A DNA stretch of 64,000 bases from UMGS692 sp963653425 (GTDB lineage Bacteria > Bacillota > Clostridia > Christensenellales > CAG-314). A model generated the notes under the pieces. The model did no database searches. It worked only from the letters and a program-made list of their open reading frames with translations, and was not told where the DNA came from. Below are positions 52,750-61,913 of the stretch, one piece after another. The translations under genes were made by a program, and so were the position numbers. Each line of letters starts with the position of its first letter. Within the stretch, counting starts at the first letter, position 1. The stretch covers positions 307,798 to 371,797 of the forward strand of contig CAVJWC010000001.1 in assembly GCA_963653425.1 (NCBI GenBank), written 5' to 3'.

Positions 52750-53340
52750 TTATCTCCTGTTTTCCTCTTCGTCGAGATAGGTTGCCTTTACGTCGGCAAT
52801 ATGAAGCATAAGCGCGAAGGGATACTGATAAAACGCGCCCGAAAGCGAATAGTCTCCGCCCTTGACGCGCGAATCGAATCCGCCCATATGCCAGTTGATA
52901 GCCATGGCTTCGTTACGGGTAAGCTTCATGAATCCGCTTATCATATACACCGACTTTTCGCCGTGTCCGTAAGGAAGACTGTCGTCTATCTGATAAAATC
53001 TCTTGGGAACCCATTCTCCGTTTTCTTTAACGTTTCTCGTTTCTTCGCGGTAAAAATTGATTTTGCACACATCGTGAAGAAGAGCCGCTATGGCTATGCT
53101 TTCCATAGGGAATTTTTCTTCGAAATTCTCTCCGTATTCTTCCCTGAATTCCCTGACAGCGCGGTTGAAAACGTTTATGCTGTGAATGCACAGTCCGCCC
53201 GGGAAATTGGAATGAAATCTCGCGCTTGCGGGCGCGGTAAAGAAATCCGTGTTTTTAAGATATTCGAGAAATTTCTGCGAACCTTCTCTCTTGATATAAG
53301 TCGTATAAATATCGGTAAACTGCTTTTCAAATAAGTTCAT
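52750..53340 (-). CDS. HD-domain metal-dependent phosphohydrolase
   Basis: This 196-residue protein starts at the ATG at 53340, overlapping the methyltransferase stop (ATGA). The HD signature is IAALLHDVCKINFY (about residues 100-113), with an earlier His in GGLCIHSINVF and later HGEKSVYMI, NWHMGGFD and HIADVKATY as further metal ligands. The set is typical of HD hydrolases acting on nucleotides or RNA ends. The substrate is unknown. Confidence 0.88.
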   Translation of the reverse strand: MNLFEKQFTDIYTTYIKREGSQKFLEYLKNTDFFTAPASARFHSNFPGGLCIHSINVFNRAVREFREEYGENFEEKFPMESIAIAALLHDVCKINFYREETRNVKENGEWVPKRFYQIDDSLPYGHGEKSVYMISGFMKLTRNEAMAINWHMGGFDSRVKGGDYSLSGAFYQYPFALMLHIADVKATYLDEEENRR

Positions 53341-54467
53341 TCCTCTCTCCTCTTGTAATGGTAAACCCTGCATTCTATATCCCCGTTGTAAATCTTCCTC
53401 GTTCTGTTGGTTTTCATTCCGAATTCGTCCTGAAAAACGAGCGAAGCCGTAAGGAAGTAAGCCGACCACGATCTGAGTCCGAAAAAGCCTTCCGCAAGAT
53501 CGCGGTGGAAGTTATAAAGTTCCTCGGCGGTCATAAGTCTTTCGCCGTAGGGAAGGTTGGAAATAATCGTTCCGTGGCGTTTCTCAGGGCAAAAATCGGC
53601 GACGTTGCCCGTTTCGAAACGAACGAGATTCCCGACGCCCGCGCGTTTTGCGTGACGGACGGAAATACTTACGCACTCGGGATTTATATCCCTGCCGAGA
53701 ATGTCGTAATTGCCTTTGTATTCACGGCTTACAAACTCTTCTTTAAGCTCTCTCTTCGTTTTGTCGTCAACCACGCCGTTCATAGACTCTACGACGAAAG
53801 AACGGTTGAGGTTGGGGGCGATGTTGGCGGCGTAAAGCGCGGCTTCTATGGGAATGGTACCGCTTCCGCAACAAACGTCCGCAAAGGGATACTTAAAGCC
53901 CCAGTCGGACAGCATAACGAGTCCCGCGGCTATGGTTTCTTTTATGGGCGCGGGAACGCTCAGATCCCTGTAACCGCGTTTATGAAGAGCTTCTCCCGAC
54001 GTATCGAGAGTAAGAAGAAGTTTGTCTTCGTGAATGGAAAAGCCTATCTTGGCTTCCATACCTCTTTCGGTAAGAGTATTTATCGCGTACTGCTTCGAAA
54101 GTTTATCCACGACGGCTTTTTTTATTACTTTCTGACAGGCGGAAACGGCGGAAAGCTTACTTTTTACGCACTTTCCGCTGACTAAAAGCTTTGCGTCGAC
54201 GGGAAGAAAACCTTTCCAGTCCACATTGTACGCAAGTTCGTAAAGCGCGTCGAAATCGCAGGCTTCACCTTCGCTTACTATTATAAGAATTCTTTCCGCC
54301 GTCCTGATACCCATGTTGACTTTGAGAATGTCTCTTCCGTTTCCGCGGAAAATAACTCTGCCGTTTATGGCGGGACAGTCTCCGAATCCCATTTTCTGAA
54401 GTTCTCTTTTCGTTACGGTTTCCATTCCCGAAGAAACGGAAGCCGCGAGTTTGTATTCTTTTTCCAA
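53337..54467 (-). CDS. THUMP-domain class I SAM-dependent RNA methyltransferase (RlmL-like)
   Basis: The 376-residue protein has a ferredoxin-like/THUMP N-terminal half (to about 160; VSSGMETVTKRELQKMGF at the start) and a Rossmann methyltransferase half with DVCCGSGTIPIEAALYA and the catalytic SNLPYGERL, close to the NPPYG of N2-guanine methyltransferases. 23S rRNA guanine methylation is the usual role of such proteins in Firmicutes. The start is a TTG at 54467 after AAGGAG. It heads a tight run of genes: methyltransferase, HD hydrolase, Clp ATPase, sensor kinase. Confidence 0.9.
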   Translation of the reverse strand: MEKEYKLAASVSSGMETVTKRELQKMGFGDCPAINGRVIFRGNGRDILKVNMGIRTAERILIIVSEGEACDFDALYELAYNVDWKGFLPVDAKLLVSGKCVKSKLSAVSACQKVIKKAVVDKLSKQYAINTLTERGMEAKIGFSIHEDKLLLTLDTSGEALHKRGYRDLSVPAPIKETIAAGLVMLSDWGFKYPFADVCCGSGTIPIEAALYAANIAPNLNRSFVVESMNGVVDDKTKRELKEEFVSREYKGNYDILGRDINPECVSISVRHAKRAGVGNLVRFETGNVADFCPEKRHGTIISNLPYGERLMTAEELYNFHRDLAEGFFGLRSWSAYFLTASLVFQDEFGMKTNRTRKIYNGDIECRVYHYKRREE

Positions 54468-54584
54468 AATTACTCCTTAATCGGCGATAATCAACGACTA
54501 AACGCCGTGCATTTCATTCTTTATCGCCCTGCCGAAACTTTACCGTCTGCCTGTAGCGGCAACGGATATAACGCCTAAAAAACT

Positions 54585-54610
54585 AAAAAAGGGGACGATC
54601 CGCCCCCTTT
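54585..54610 (-). terminator. terminator of the Ppx/GppA gene
   Basis: AAAGGGG and CCCCCTTT pair around 8-10 nt, and TTTTTTAGTTTTTTAGG follows on the minus strand, about 50 bp past the stop. Confidence 0.8.
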
Positions 54611-54658
54611 GCGCATACTTATAACCGTCGGGGCATCGACGCCGATTGCCTCAGCCTG

Positions 54659-56170
54659 TCAGAGTATTTCGAGATTCTTTTTGAAAACGCGTCTGAAATC
54701 TCTTGCCGCGGCGTTTGCTTCTTTAAGTTCGAGAGAAGCGTCGCCGTTGACTTCGGTTTTCATTATTACGCTGTCGCCCAGAACGTCGCAGTTGATTTCC
54801 GTTATAACCGAAGCCTGACTTCTGTCAAAGCATTTCGCAAGTTTAAGGATAACCGCAAGTCTTTTGGCTATTTCCGTATCTTCGTCGGTAATCAGACCTT
54901 TATATCCTTCCCAATCGGACTTGTTGACTTCGCCCGAATCGTACATATCGAGTACCAGAGCCGCAAGCACAAGATCGTGATGGGTTATGCCGTAGAGATT
55001 GCTGTTAAGCACCATATACGCGGCGTGTTTTTCGTTGTTATAGAACTTGAAACGTTTGCCAGCGTCTACCATGAACGAAGCGCACCTCAGTATTCTTACG
55101 TAAGCGCGCGGGAATTTATGCAAAACCCGAAGTTGCTTGAAGAGCTGTACGCAAAGGAAGAATACCTGTTCGCAATGCTGTTTGTTTTCGTTAAGCACGG
55201 TAACGTAGGTTAAAAGAGAATGTCCGAGAACGTCGCTTATGGGCTTTTCTATGGTGGACGGAACGGCGTAATTGAACATAAAGCCTTCTCTTAAACCGCA
55301 ACTCGAAGTGGTTACGCTTTCGTATCCGCAATAATCCATAACCGTCTTTATAGCCGCAAGCGCGCTGGGAAGAACGTCCGCTCTCGTCGAGCTTATGCCC
55401 TTTATCCTCATCTGTCTGTCAAGGTTAAGTCCGCGCATCTTCTCGTAAACGCCTACGATTTCGTTCCTTTCCACGCGGAAGTTATGAACCATATCCAAAG
55501 GATAGTTGTTGACCTTCTTGACTATTCTCGCAATGTTTCTGAAACTGCCTCCCACGCCTATGAACTGCGTGTCGGGATCGAGTTCTTTAAGCCAGGGAAG
55601 AGTTTCGAGATATTCGTTAAAGAACTTTTCGACGTTTTCGGTTATATCGTACTGAGAAGAAGCTCCGTCGTGGAATTTCTCCGTGAGAGTAAGAGCGCCG
55701 AAGGGAAGAATGGCTACCTGAAGAATGTTCCTTCTGTTATAGTAAACGAACTTCGTGCTTCCTCCGCCTATTTCCATAATAAGCCCCTTAGGGATATCCA
55801 TGGAATTTATAACGCCCTGATAAACGTAGGTGGCTTCTTCGGTTTCACTCAAAACCCTGAGTTTTATGCCCGTAACGTTATATACTTCGCTTAAAAAAGC
55901 TTTCTGGTTACGCGCCTGACGCACCGCCGCAGTTGCTACCGCGACGATCTTTTCCACGTTATCTACGGCGCAGACTTTCTTGAAAGTTTTAAGAACGCTG
56001 AGGGCCTGCAAAACGCGCGACTGTTTAAGCGAACCGTCTTTCTCGGTTTCTCCCAGTCTTACGGATTCCCTCATTTCGTCCACGGGGATGTAATATCCGC
56101 CGTCGTATACGTCGTAAACCACCAGTCTGATGGTATTGGAACCCATATCTATTAAAGCAATCCTTTCCAT
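54659..56170 (-). CDS. Ppx/GppA-family exopolyphosphatase/guanosine pentaphosphatase
   Basis: It hydrolyses polyphosphate or pppGpp. The 503 residues contain the actin-like ATPase fold motifs IDMGSNTIRLVVYDV (phosphate 1) and LIMEIGGGSTKFV (phosphate 2), and a C-terminal HD-type helical domain (about 310-500). The start is ATG at 56170 after GAGAGGTG; a GTG two codons upstream overlaps that SD. It is monocistronic with promoter and terminator. The choice between polyphosphate and pppGpp cannot be made from sequence. Confidence 0.92.
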   Translation of the reverse strand: MERIALIDMGSNTIRLVVYDVYDGGYYIPVDEMRESVRLGETEKDGSLKQSRVLQALSVLKTFKKVCAVDNVEKIVAVATAAVRQARNQKAFLSEVYNVTGIKLRVLSETEEATYVYQGVINSMDIPKGLIMEIGGGSTKFVYYNRRNILQVAILPFGALTLTEKFHDGASSQYDITENVEKFFNEYLETLPWLKELDPDTQFIGVGGSFRNIARIVKKVNNYPLDMVHNFRVERNEIVGVYEKMRGLNLDRQMRIKGISSTRADVLPSALAAIKTVMDYCGYESVTTSSCGLREGFMFNYAVPSTIEKPISDVLGHSLLTYVTVLNENKQHCEQVFFLCVQLFKQLRVLHKFPRAYVRILRCASFMVDAGKRFKFYNNEKHAAYMVLNSNLYGITHHDLVLAALVLDMYDSGEVNKSDWEGYKGLITDEDTEIAKRLAVILKLAKCFDRSQASVITEINCDVLGDSVIMKTEVNGDASLELKEANAAARDFRRVFKKNLEIL

Positions 56171-56222
56171 GTTCACCTCTCTTCGCTACCCGTACGGCGC
56201 GAGGACATTATTCTACGCTTCG

Positions 56223-56251
56223 ATTATATCACAAAAAATCTCTACTGTAAA
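56223..56251 (-). promoter_or_regulatory. sigma-A promoter of the Ppx/GppA gene
   Basis: Minus strand TTTACA (56246-56251), 17 bp, TATAAT (56223-56228). Confidence 0.8.
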
Positions 56252-56306
56252 TACCCTTTTCGGAAAAAACTGCTCGTTTTTGCGAGTTTTTTGTTACCGT
56301 AAGCGA

Positions 56307-56332
56307 AAAGAACGCCGAATTCGACGTTCTTT
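56307..56332 (-). terminator. terminator of the rnf operon
   Basis: A near-perfect palindrome (AAAGAACG-CGAATTCG-CGTTCTTT) lies 30 bp past the rnfB stop, with TTTTCGC following on the minus strand. Confidence 0.7.
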
Positions 56333-56361
56333 ACAGTTGGTTAACGCAAGCATAAAACCTG

Positions 56362-57213
56362 CTATTTCATTTCTCTTATGACCTTACGGGGACATTTTTC
56401 CATGCAGATTCCGCAACCGGTACACTTTCTGTAATCGATGACGGGAATGTTGTTCTGCATAACTATCGCCGTTTCGGGACAGTTTCTCACGCACGAACCG
56501 CAACTTATACAGCCGGCTTCGCACATAAGCGTAACGTCTCTGCCCTTGCAGGTACTCGAACACGCGACGTAAACCTTCGCGCTCTTGGGAACTCTCTTTA
56601 TAATGTTCTTGGGACAGGCGCGGATGCACGCTCCGCAACTTATACACTGAGCGGGATCGATTTCCGCGACGCCCTCTTTTACTTCTATAGCAAAGTGCGA
56701 ACATGCGTCGACGCAGGTAGCGCTTCCTATACAGCCTACGGAACACTGCTTTCTTCCGCCCGCCATAATATCCTGACTGCGACAGTCTCCGTAACCCTGA
56801 TAAATATATCTGTCTTTGCATTTGTTTCCGCCCGCGCAGGCTACGACGGCAACCGTTTCTTCTCCGCCCGTAAAGGACATACCCATAATACCTGCGATTT
56901 CGGCTTTTCTCGCTCTCGAACTTACTCCGCAGGAATCTATATCGGCTTTTCCCGCGACGATAGCTTCGGCAAGAGCCTGACAGCCCGCATATCCGCAACC
57001 TCCGCAGTTGGCTCCGGGAAGAAGCGCGGCGATTTCGTTTACTCTGCCGTCGGTTTTAACGGCAAAGACTTTGGATACGAGCAGGATAAGCAGACCTAAA
57101 AGAACGGCAAGACCGCCCATTATTCCGAGAGCTATAAGCACAACGTTCCAGTTGATTGCTCTGAGCAATAAATCCGTAAATGATACTTCTGTCATTAAAA
57201 ATAACTTCGTCAT
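56362..57213 (-). CDS. rnfB: Rnf complex subunit RnfB
   Basis: This membrane-bound iron-sulfur subunit takes electrons from ferredoxin. The 283 residues include an N-terminal TM helix (about 18-48), the Fe-S domain with CGGCGYAGCQALAEA, then ferredoxin-type CxxCxxCxxxC sets (CISCGACIRACPK, CISCGSCVRNCPE, CTGCGICMEKCPR) plus an extra Cys cluster (CSVGCIGSATCVDAC). The clostridial length is greater than the roughly 190 residues of enterobacterial RsxB. It is last in rnfCDGEAB. Confidence 0.96.
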   Translation of the reverse strand: MTKLFLMTEVSFTDLLLRAINWNVVLIALGIMGGLAVLLGLLILLVSKVFAVKTDGRVNEIAALLPGANCGGCGYAGCQALAEAIVAGKADIDSCGVSSRARKAEIAGIMGMSFTGGEETVAVVACAGGNKCKDRYIYQGYGDCRSQDIMAGGRKQCSVGCIGSATCVDACSHFAIEVKEGVAEIDPAQCISCGACIRACPKNIIKRVPKSAKVYVACSSTCKGRDVTLMCEAGCISCGSCVRNCPETAIVMQNNIPVIDYRKCTGCGICMEKCPRKVIREMK

Positions 57214-57221
57214 ACTTCACC

Positions 57222-57806
57222 TCAGAATGAAAAGAATGAAAACGCCATAGCCATAAGACAAGCCGTGATAAGAGTAAGCGGGAAACCTTTAAGCGCCGGC
57301 GATACGTGTCTTTTGTCGAGCTTTTCTCTGAGTCCCGACATAAGAACGATTGCAAGAAGGAACCCCAGTCCCGCAAAGAAGGCGTAAGATACGGCTTCGA
57401 AAAGATTGCTTATGATAATACCCTTTATCTCGCCTTCGATAAGCAAGGTAGCTACGCCAAGAATAGCGCAGTTGGTCGTTATAAGGGGAAGATAAACGCC
57501 GAGAGCCGAATAAAGCGACGGGGATACTTTCTTTATAACCATCTCGACCATCTGAACGATAGACGCTATTACGAAGATAAATACGATAGTCGTCATAAAT
57601 TCGAGAGAAAGAGGTTTAAGCACCCACATATACAGCGGATAGGTTATGGCGGCGGTAAGCGTCATAACGAAAGTTACCGCAATACCCATACCGAACGCGC
57701 TTTCGGTCTTCTTGGAAACGCCGAGGAAGGGACATATTCCGAGGAACTGCACGAGAATAAAGTTATTTACGAAAACAGCGCCGATTATTAACATCAGATA
57801 ATTCAT
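57222..57806 (-). CDS. rnfA: Rnf complex subunit RnfA
   Basis: This 194-residue integral membrane protein has six TM helices and the family segments FVNNFILVQFLGICPFLGVS and TTNCAILGVATLL, whose Cys residues hold the intramembrane Fe-S cluster shared with RnfE. It is part of the ion-translocating core. It lies 8 bp before rnfB. Confidence 0.97.
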   Translation of the reverse strand: MNYLMLIIGAVFVNNFILVQFLGICPFLGVSKKTESAFGMGIAVTFVMTLTAAITYPLYMWVLKPLSLEFMTTIVFIFVIASIVQMVEMVIKKVSPSLYSALGVYLPLITTNCAILGVATLLIEGEIKGIIISNLFEAVSYAFFAGLGFLLAIVLMSGLREKLDKRHVSPALKGFPLTLITACLMAMAFSFFSF

Positions 57807-57818
57807 ATAACGTCCCTC

Positions 57819-58469
57819 CTACTTGTTTTCCGTAAGCGACTGAGGCTGAAAAGCGTGGTACTTCGCGTTACGCTTCTTTTCGAGCTTTCCGCTTACAAGG
57901 TTAAATACGAAAATCGCCATACCGAATGTGAAGAAAGCTCCGGGAGCCTGAGCGAAAAATCCGATTTTGAAGTTCCAGAGTTCGATTCCGAGGAAAGTGC
58001 CGAAACCGAGGATTTCTCTTACCGTGCTTATTGCGGTAAGTCCCAGTGTGTAGCCTATACCCATAAACAGACCGTCGAACATGGAAGGAATTACTTTGTT
58101 AGCCGAAGCAAAAGCTTCTGCTCTTGCAAGAATTACGCAGTTTACCACGACCAGAGGCAGGTAAACTCCCAGACTGTCGTAAAGTTCGGGCGAGAACTTC
58201 TGAACGACGAGCTGAGTTACCGTTACGAAGGTAGCTATGACCATAACGAAAGCGGGTATTCTTACCTTATCTGGAATAACGTTTCTCAGAAGAGAAATCA
58301 TCATATTGGAACACATAAGCACGAAAGTTACCGCCGCGCCCATTCCGAGAGCGTTGGAAACAGCCGTGGAAAGAGCAAGCGTAGGACAGGTACCGAGTAC
58401 CAGTCTCAATACGGGATTCTGACGAACCACGCCGTCAAGAGCGATTTTTCTGAATTCTTTTGCTTTCAT
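57819..58469 (-). CDS. rnfE: Rnf complex subunit RnfE
   Basis: A 216-residue paralogue of RnfA with six TM helices. The NPVLRLVLGTCPTLALS and VVVNCVILARAEA segments carry the partner Cys residues of the membrane cluster. It starts 4 bp after the rnfG stop. Confidence 0.96.
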   Translation of the reverse strand: MKAKEFRKIALDGVVRQNPVLRLVLGTCPTLALSTAVSNALGMGAAVTFVLMCSNMMISLLRNVIPDKVRIPAFVMVIATFVTVTQLVVQKFSPELYDSLGVYLPLVVVNCVILARAEAFASANKVIPSMFDGLFMGIGYTLGLTAISTVREILGFGTFLGIELWNFKIGFFAQAPGAFFTFGMAIFVFNLVSGKLEKKRNAKYHAFQPQSLTENK

Positions 58470-58473
58470 AAAT

Positions 58474-59109
58474 TTACGCCGCCTCCCTTACGTTTTTATG
58501 CGCCGAAAAGTAAACCGCAGCGTCGGCGCTCGCGTCCGAAACTTTGATTACCGTGCGGTAAAAATACGCAGCCATACTTACGCTGTTTACCGTAGCGTTG
58601 GAAGATTTGCTTGCGCCCGAAGCCGGGGAAATGTACTCTCTGCCCGTTTCCGAAGAAGAGCTTCCCGACAGGACGAATTCGTTAGCCGTGTCTTTTCCTA
58701 TAAACTTCTCGTCGAGCCAGGACTGCTTGACGGAAGATATGAAAGACTGGTTTTTGTTGCTTGCGACGACGACTTTCCTGATAAGTCCGTCCGTTCCCAC
58801 GGCTACGTAGGTTTCTACCCAACCGCTCGAATAACCGCCTTTTCCTTTGGCTTTTATAATGACCGTACCGTCTTCGCACCAATATACGCCCGTTACCGAG
58901 CCGTAAGCGTCGTTTTCGGCGGAATCTCCGAACTCCGCGGTAACGTCGGTTACTCTCTTCGTAACGTCGCTTGCGTAAACTTTCTTTAATTTCATATTGT
59001 CTTTATCGTCGTCGCTGACGTAAAGAACGTCGTTCAGAACGCCGAGAAGAAGCGCAGAACAGAGCGCGATCGTAACGAGAACGATAACTGCTTTAAGCGA
59101 ACCCTTCAT
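58474..59109 (-). CDS. rnfG: Rnf complex subunit RnfG
   Basis: The single-TM flavoprotein (211 residues) has its FMN-binding domain outside the membrane. The covalent FMN site usually reads SGAT; here it is SGAS (164-167, in SPASGASKSSNATVNSV), so the acceptor would be Ser rather than Thr. ApbE-type transferases, none in this window, attach the flavin. Its ATG overlaps the rnfD stop by four bases. Confidence 0.92.
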   Translation of the reverse strand: MKGSLKAVIVLVTIALCSALLLGVLNDVLYVSDDDKDNMKLKKVYASDVTKRVTDVTAEFGDSAENDAYGSVTGVYWCEDGTVIIKAKGKGGYSSGWVETYVAVGTDGLIRKVVVASNKNQSFISSVKQSWLDEKFIGKDTANEFVLSGSSSSETGREYISPASGASKSSNATVNSVSMAAYFYRTVIKVSDASADAAVYFSAHKNVREAA

Positions 59110-60104
59110 CCTTTTTTCTCCTCCTTATCCTTGCGTTTGGGTTTTACGTAACCGAAAGGCTTATTGACTATATACTTGTCGATAAGCGGTACGGTTATGT
59201 TCATCATCATAACGGCAAAACTTACGGCTTCTATCTTGTCGCTCGTTTTGGAATAACGCAGAACGCCCGTTAAAAGTCCCAAAGCTATGAAGTAAACGAT
59301 ATTGCCGACAGTGGTGTTGGGCGTGGTAACGTAATCGGTAGCCATAAAGAAGGCGCACAACATTGCTCCTCCGCCGAGAATGGACGGAAGAAATACCGAA
59401 AAATCAAAGCCCGCGAAGCATACCGAAACCAGTCCCAGCGAACCGAGATACAGGACGGGATACCTTATATCGATAACGCCTCTTATAACGAGATAAAGTC
59501 CGCCGACAAGTATGGCAAGCGCGCTTGTTTCGCCTATACAGCCGGGGGTGTTTCCGAGGAACATCTGTAAAAGCGTGTAGTCTCCGATGTTGCCGTTGTT
59601 GAGAAGCTGGGTAAGGGGCGTTGCTCCCGAAGCGGGAAGGGTTATACTGCCCGAAACGAAGTTACCCGCCTTGGTCATAGCGGCAGAGAAACTTATAAAC
59701 GCGAAAATTCTTCCGGCTATCGCGGGGTTAAAGAGGTTCTTACCCGTTCCGCCGAATATCATTTTAACTACGACTATTGCAAAGATTGCCGAAAGAACGG
59801 GAACGTACCAGTCGATACCGGGCGCAAGGTTCATTCCGAGAAGAAGACCGGTAACTACCGACGTGAAGTCGAAGTCTTTCGTGCAGTCCGAAAAGGACTT
59901 TCTGTTTATAGTAAGGTTATAGACGAATTCCGAAACTACCGCGGAAATTACCGACAGCGCGAGAATCAAAGCCGCTCTTGCTCCGAAAAGCACAATACCC
60001 GTGATTGCCGCAGGCATAAGCGCGATGATAACGTCTATCATAATTCTCTTAGTGGACGATTTTCCTCTTATATGAGGGGAACCCGAATAAATCAATTTCT
60101 CCAT
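59106..60104 (-). CDS. rnfD: Rnf complex subunit RnfD
   Basis: This 332-residue NqrB/RnfD-family membrane flavoprotein has about nine or ten TM helices. The covalent FMN site is SGAT with Thr162 (in TLPASGATPL). GKNLFNPAIAGRIF and FMATDYVTTPNT are family landmarks. It lies 19 bp after rnfC. Confidence 0.96.
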   Translation of the reverse strand: MEKLIYSGSPHIRGKSSTKRIMIDVIIALMPAAITGIVLFGARAALILALSVISAVVSEFVYNLTINRKSFSDCTKDFDFTSVVTGLLLGMNLAPGIDWYVPVLSAIFAIVVVKMIFGGTGKNLFNPAIAGRIFAFISFSAAMTKAGNFVSGSITLPASGATPLTQLLNNGNIGDYTLLQMFLGNTPGCIGETSALAILVGGLYLVIRGVIDIRYPVLYLGSLGLVSVCFAGFDFSVFLPSILGGGAMLCAFFMATDYVTTPNTTVGNIVYFIALGLLTGVLRYSKTSDKIEAVSFAVMMMNITVPLIDKYIVNKPFGYVKPKRKDKEEKKG

Positions 60105-60123
60105 ATTATTGTCTTTCTCCCCC

Positions 60124-61482
60124 TTATTTCTTCATTTCCCTGAGTTTGCTCTTACACAGCTTTATGCTCTGCATAAGCGTTCTTTTGGCGGGACAAACGT
60201 AAGTGCAGGTTCCGCATTCGAAACAGTTTTTGACTCCGTATTTTATAGCCGATTCGTAATCGCCCGCTCTCGAATAGAAGTCGATATACATAGGCATAAG
60301 ATGCATGGGGCAATGCCGTGCGCACCTTCCGCAGTTGATACACTCGGTAGGCTGGTCGGTATTGGCTTCGCCCTTTTTAAGAGCAACAAGCGCGCCTTCC
60401 GTCTTGGTGGTAACTCCGCTGTCGTCGGAAAGAGCCAGTCCCATCATAGGTCCTCCGCATATAAGCTTGGCTATGTCTTCGGTAACTCCTCCGCAATATC
60501 CGAGAATTTCCGAATAGGGCGTTCCGTTGGCGACGATAAGGTTCTTTGGCTGATTTATCGCTCCGCCCGAAACCGTCATAACCCTTTCGTAAAGAGGTTT
60601 GTTTTCGACTACCGCGTAATAGACGTTAAGGCAGGTCTGAACGTTCTGAACGACTATACCTACGTCCGAAGGCAATGCTCCGCAGGGAACTTTTCTTCCC
60701 GTGGACGCAAAAATAAGCTGTTTTTCCGAACCTTGAGGATATTTGTTTTTAAGGGCGACGACGGCTATTCCGCGCTTATCGCACTTGTTTTCTTTAAGCT
60801 CTTTGTGAAGTTCTCCCGTGCTTTCGAGAAAAACGTTCTTTTCTTTAAGAACCGATTCTATCTTTTCGATAGCGTCGAGCTTGTTTATTTCTATGCCTAT
60901 AACCGCGCGGACTACGCCGAGTGCTTCCATAACGAGCTTTATGCCTTCGACGAAACGTTCGGTGTATTCGAGCATTACCCTGTAGTCGCAGGTAAGATAA
61001 GGTTCACACTCGGCGCCGTTGATAACCAGCGTGTCCACGGGCGTTTTGGGCTTGGTTTTCATTGCGGTAGGAAATCCCGCACCGCCCATTCCGACGATAC
61101 CGGCTTCGAAAATTCTGCCGAGAATGCTCTCTTTGCTGACCTGAATTTTAGGCAGGCTCACGGTTTCGTAAGCTCGGTCGTTGCTTATAATTATGTAGTC
61201 GCAAGCGACGCCGAGATTATTCTTTCTTTTAACGATACCGTCCACCGTTCCGCTTACCGAACTGAAAATATTGGAAGAAAATGCTCCTGCGGCTTCCGCA
61301 ACGAGCTGACCTCTTTTGACGTAATCTCCCTCTTTCACAATCGGTTGCGCAGGCGCACCCATGTGCTGTTGAACGCAGAGATAAACCTTGTCTCCCGGTT
61401 CGAGCCTTTCGATCGGAAGACTTGCGCTCAACTCTTTTTTGGCGGGGAAATGAATTCCTCTGGCAAACGTAAACACTTTCAT
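60124..61482 (-). CDS. rnfC: Rnf complex subunit RnfC, NADH-reactive
   Basis: The 452-residue peripheral subunit passes electrons to NAD+. It has an N-terminal RnfC barrel/lipoyl-like part (HMGAPAQPIVKEGDYVKRG), the flavin/NADH region GMGGAGFPTAMK, an SLBB-like segment and two 4Fe-4S sets (CINCGRCARHCPM, CFECGTCTYVCPA). It is first of rnfCDGEAB, with the SD GGAG before the ATG at 61482. Rnf couples ferredoxin oxidation to Na+ or H+ export. Confidence 0.97.
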   Translation of the reverse strand: MKVFTFARGIHFPAKKELSASLPIERLEPGDKVYLCVQQHMGAPAQPIVKEGDYVKRGQLVAEAAGAFSSNIFSSVSGTVDGIVKRKNNLGVACDYIIISNDRAYETVSLPKIQVSKESILGRIFEAGIVGMGGAGFPTAMKTKPKTPVDTLVINGAECEPYLTCDYRVMLEYTERFVEGIKLVMEALGVVRAVIGIEINKLDAIEKIESVLKEKNVFLESTGELHKELKENKCDKRGIAVVALKNKYPQGSEKQLIFASTGRKVPCGALPSDVGIVVQNVQTCLNVYYAVVENKPLYERVMTVSGGAINQPKNLIVANGTPYSEILGYCGGVTEDIAKLICGGPMMGLALSDDSGVTTKTEGALVALKKGEANTDQPTECINCGRCARHCPMHLMPMYIDFYSRAGDYESAIKYGVKNCFECGTCTYVCPAKRTLMQSIKLCKSKLREMKK

Positions 61483-61641
61483 ATTACTACTCCGGTTACA
61501 ACTCCTTTTTTAGTGATTAAAGACGGCAAGCACCGTTCGTTACCGCCGACTGCCTTTAAGTCAACCTGCGATAAAGAATACGACGCGTTCGTCGTTACGA
61601 GAAAACGCTGCATAACTGCATAGCGTGTTTTCTATCTCTAT
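61483..61641 (-). other. rnf leader RNA, about 155 nt, possibly structured
   Basis: Between the predicted start site and rnfC the transcript can form a stem GAAAAC/GTTTTC enclosing TATGCAGTTATGCA, and further small stems. I recognise no known riboswitch class. Confidence 0.4.
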
Positions 61642-61670
61642 ATTATAGAACAAATCAAAAATTATTTCAA
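61642..61670 (-). promoter_or_regulatory. sigma-A promoter of the rnf operon
   Basis: Minus strand TTGAAA (61665-61670), 17 bp, TATAAT (61642-61647). The stretch 61671-61913 beyond it shows no gene; a small palindrome, CGATAAAA-ACGAT-TTTTATCG, lies near 61712. Confidence 0.8.
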
Positions 61671-61913
61671 ATACTTTACGGCGGTTTTTGTATAAAAAAG
61701 TATGTTTCTATCGATAAAAACGATTTTTATCGCGCCCTGCCCTGCTAAAAAACGGTTTTTGTCGTGAAATTCCGAACGTTACGAACCTTCAAAGAAGCTA
61801 AATCGGAAGCGTTACCGAGCGTTTCCGAAAGGAAAGTAAGGACGCATTCCGAACTTTTCGTCTTAAAATTTACGGATTAACTTTATTAAGGCTAAAACGG
61901 AAAAGAGCAGGCG

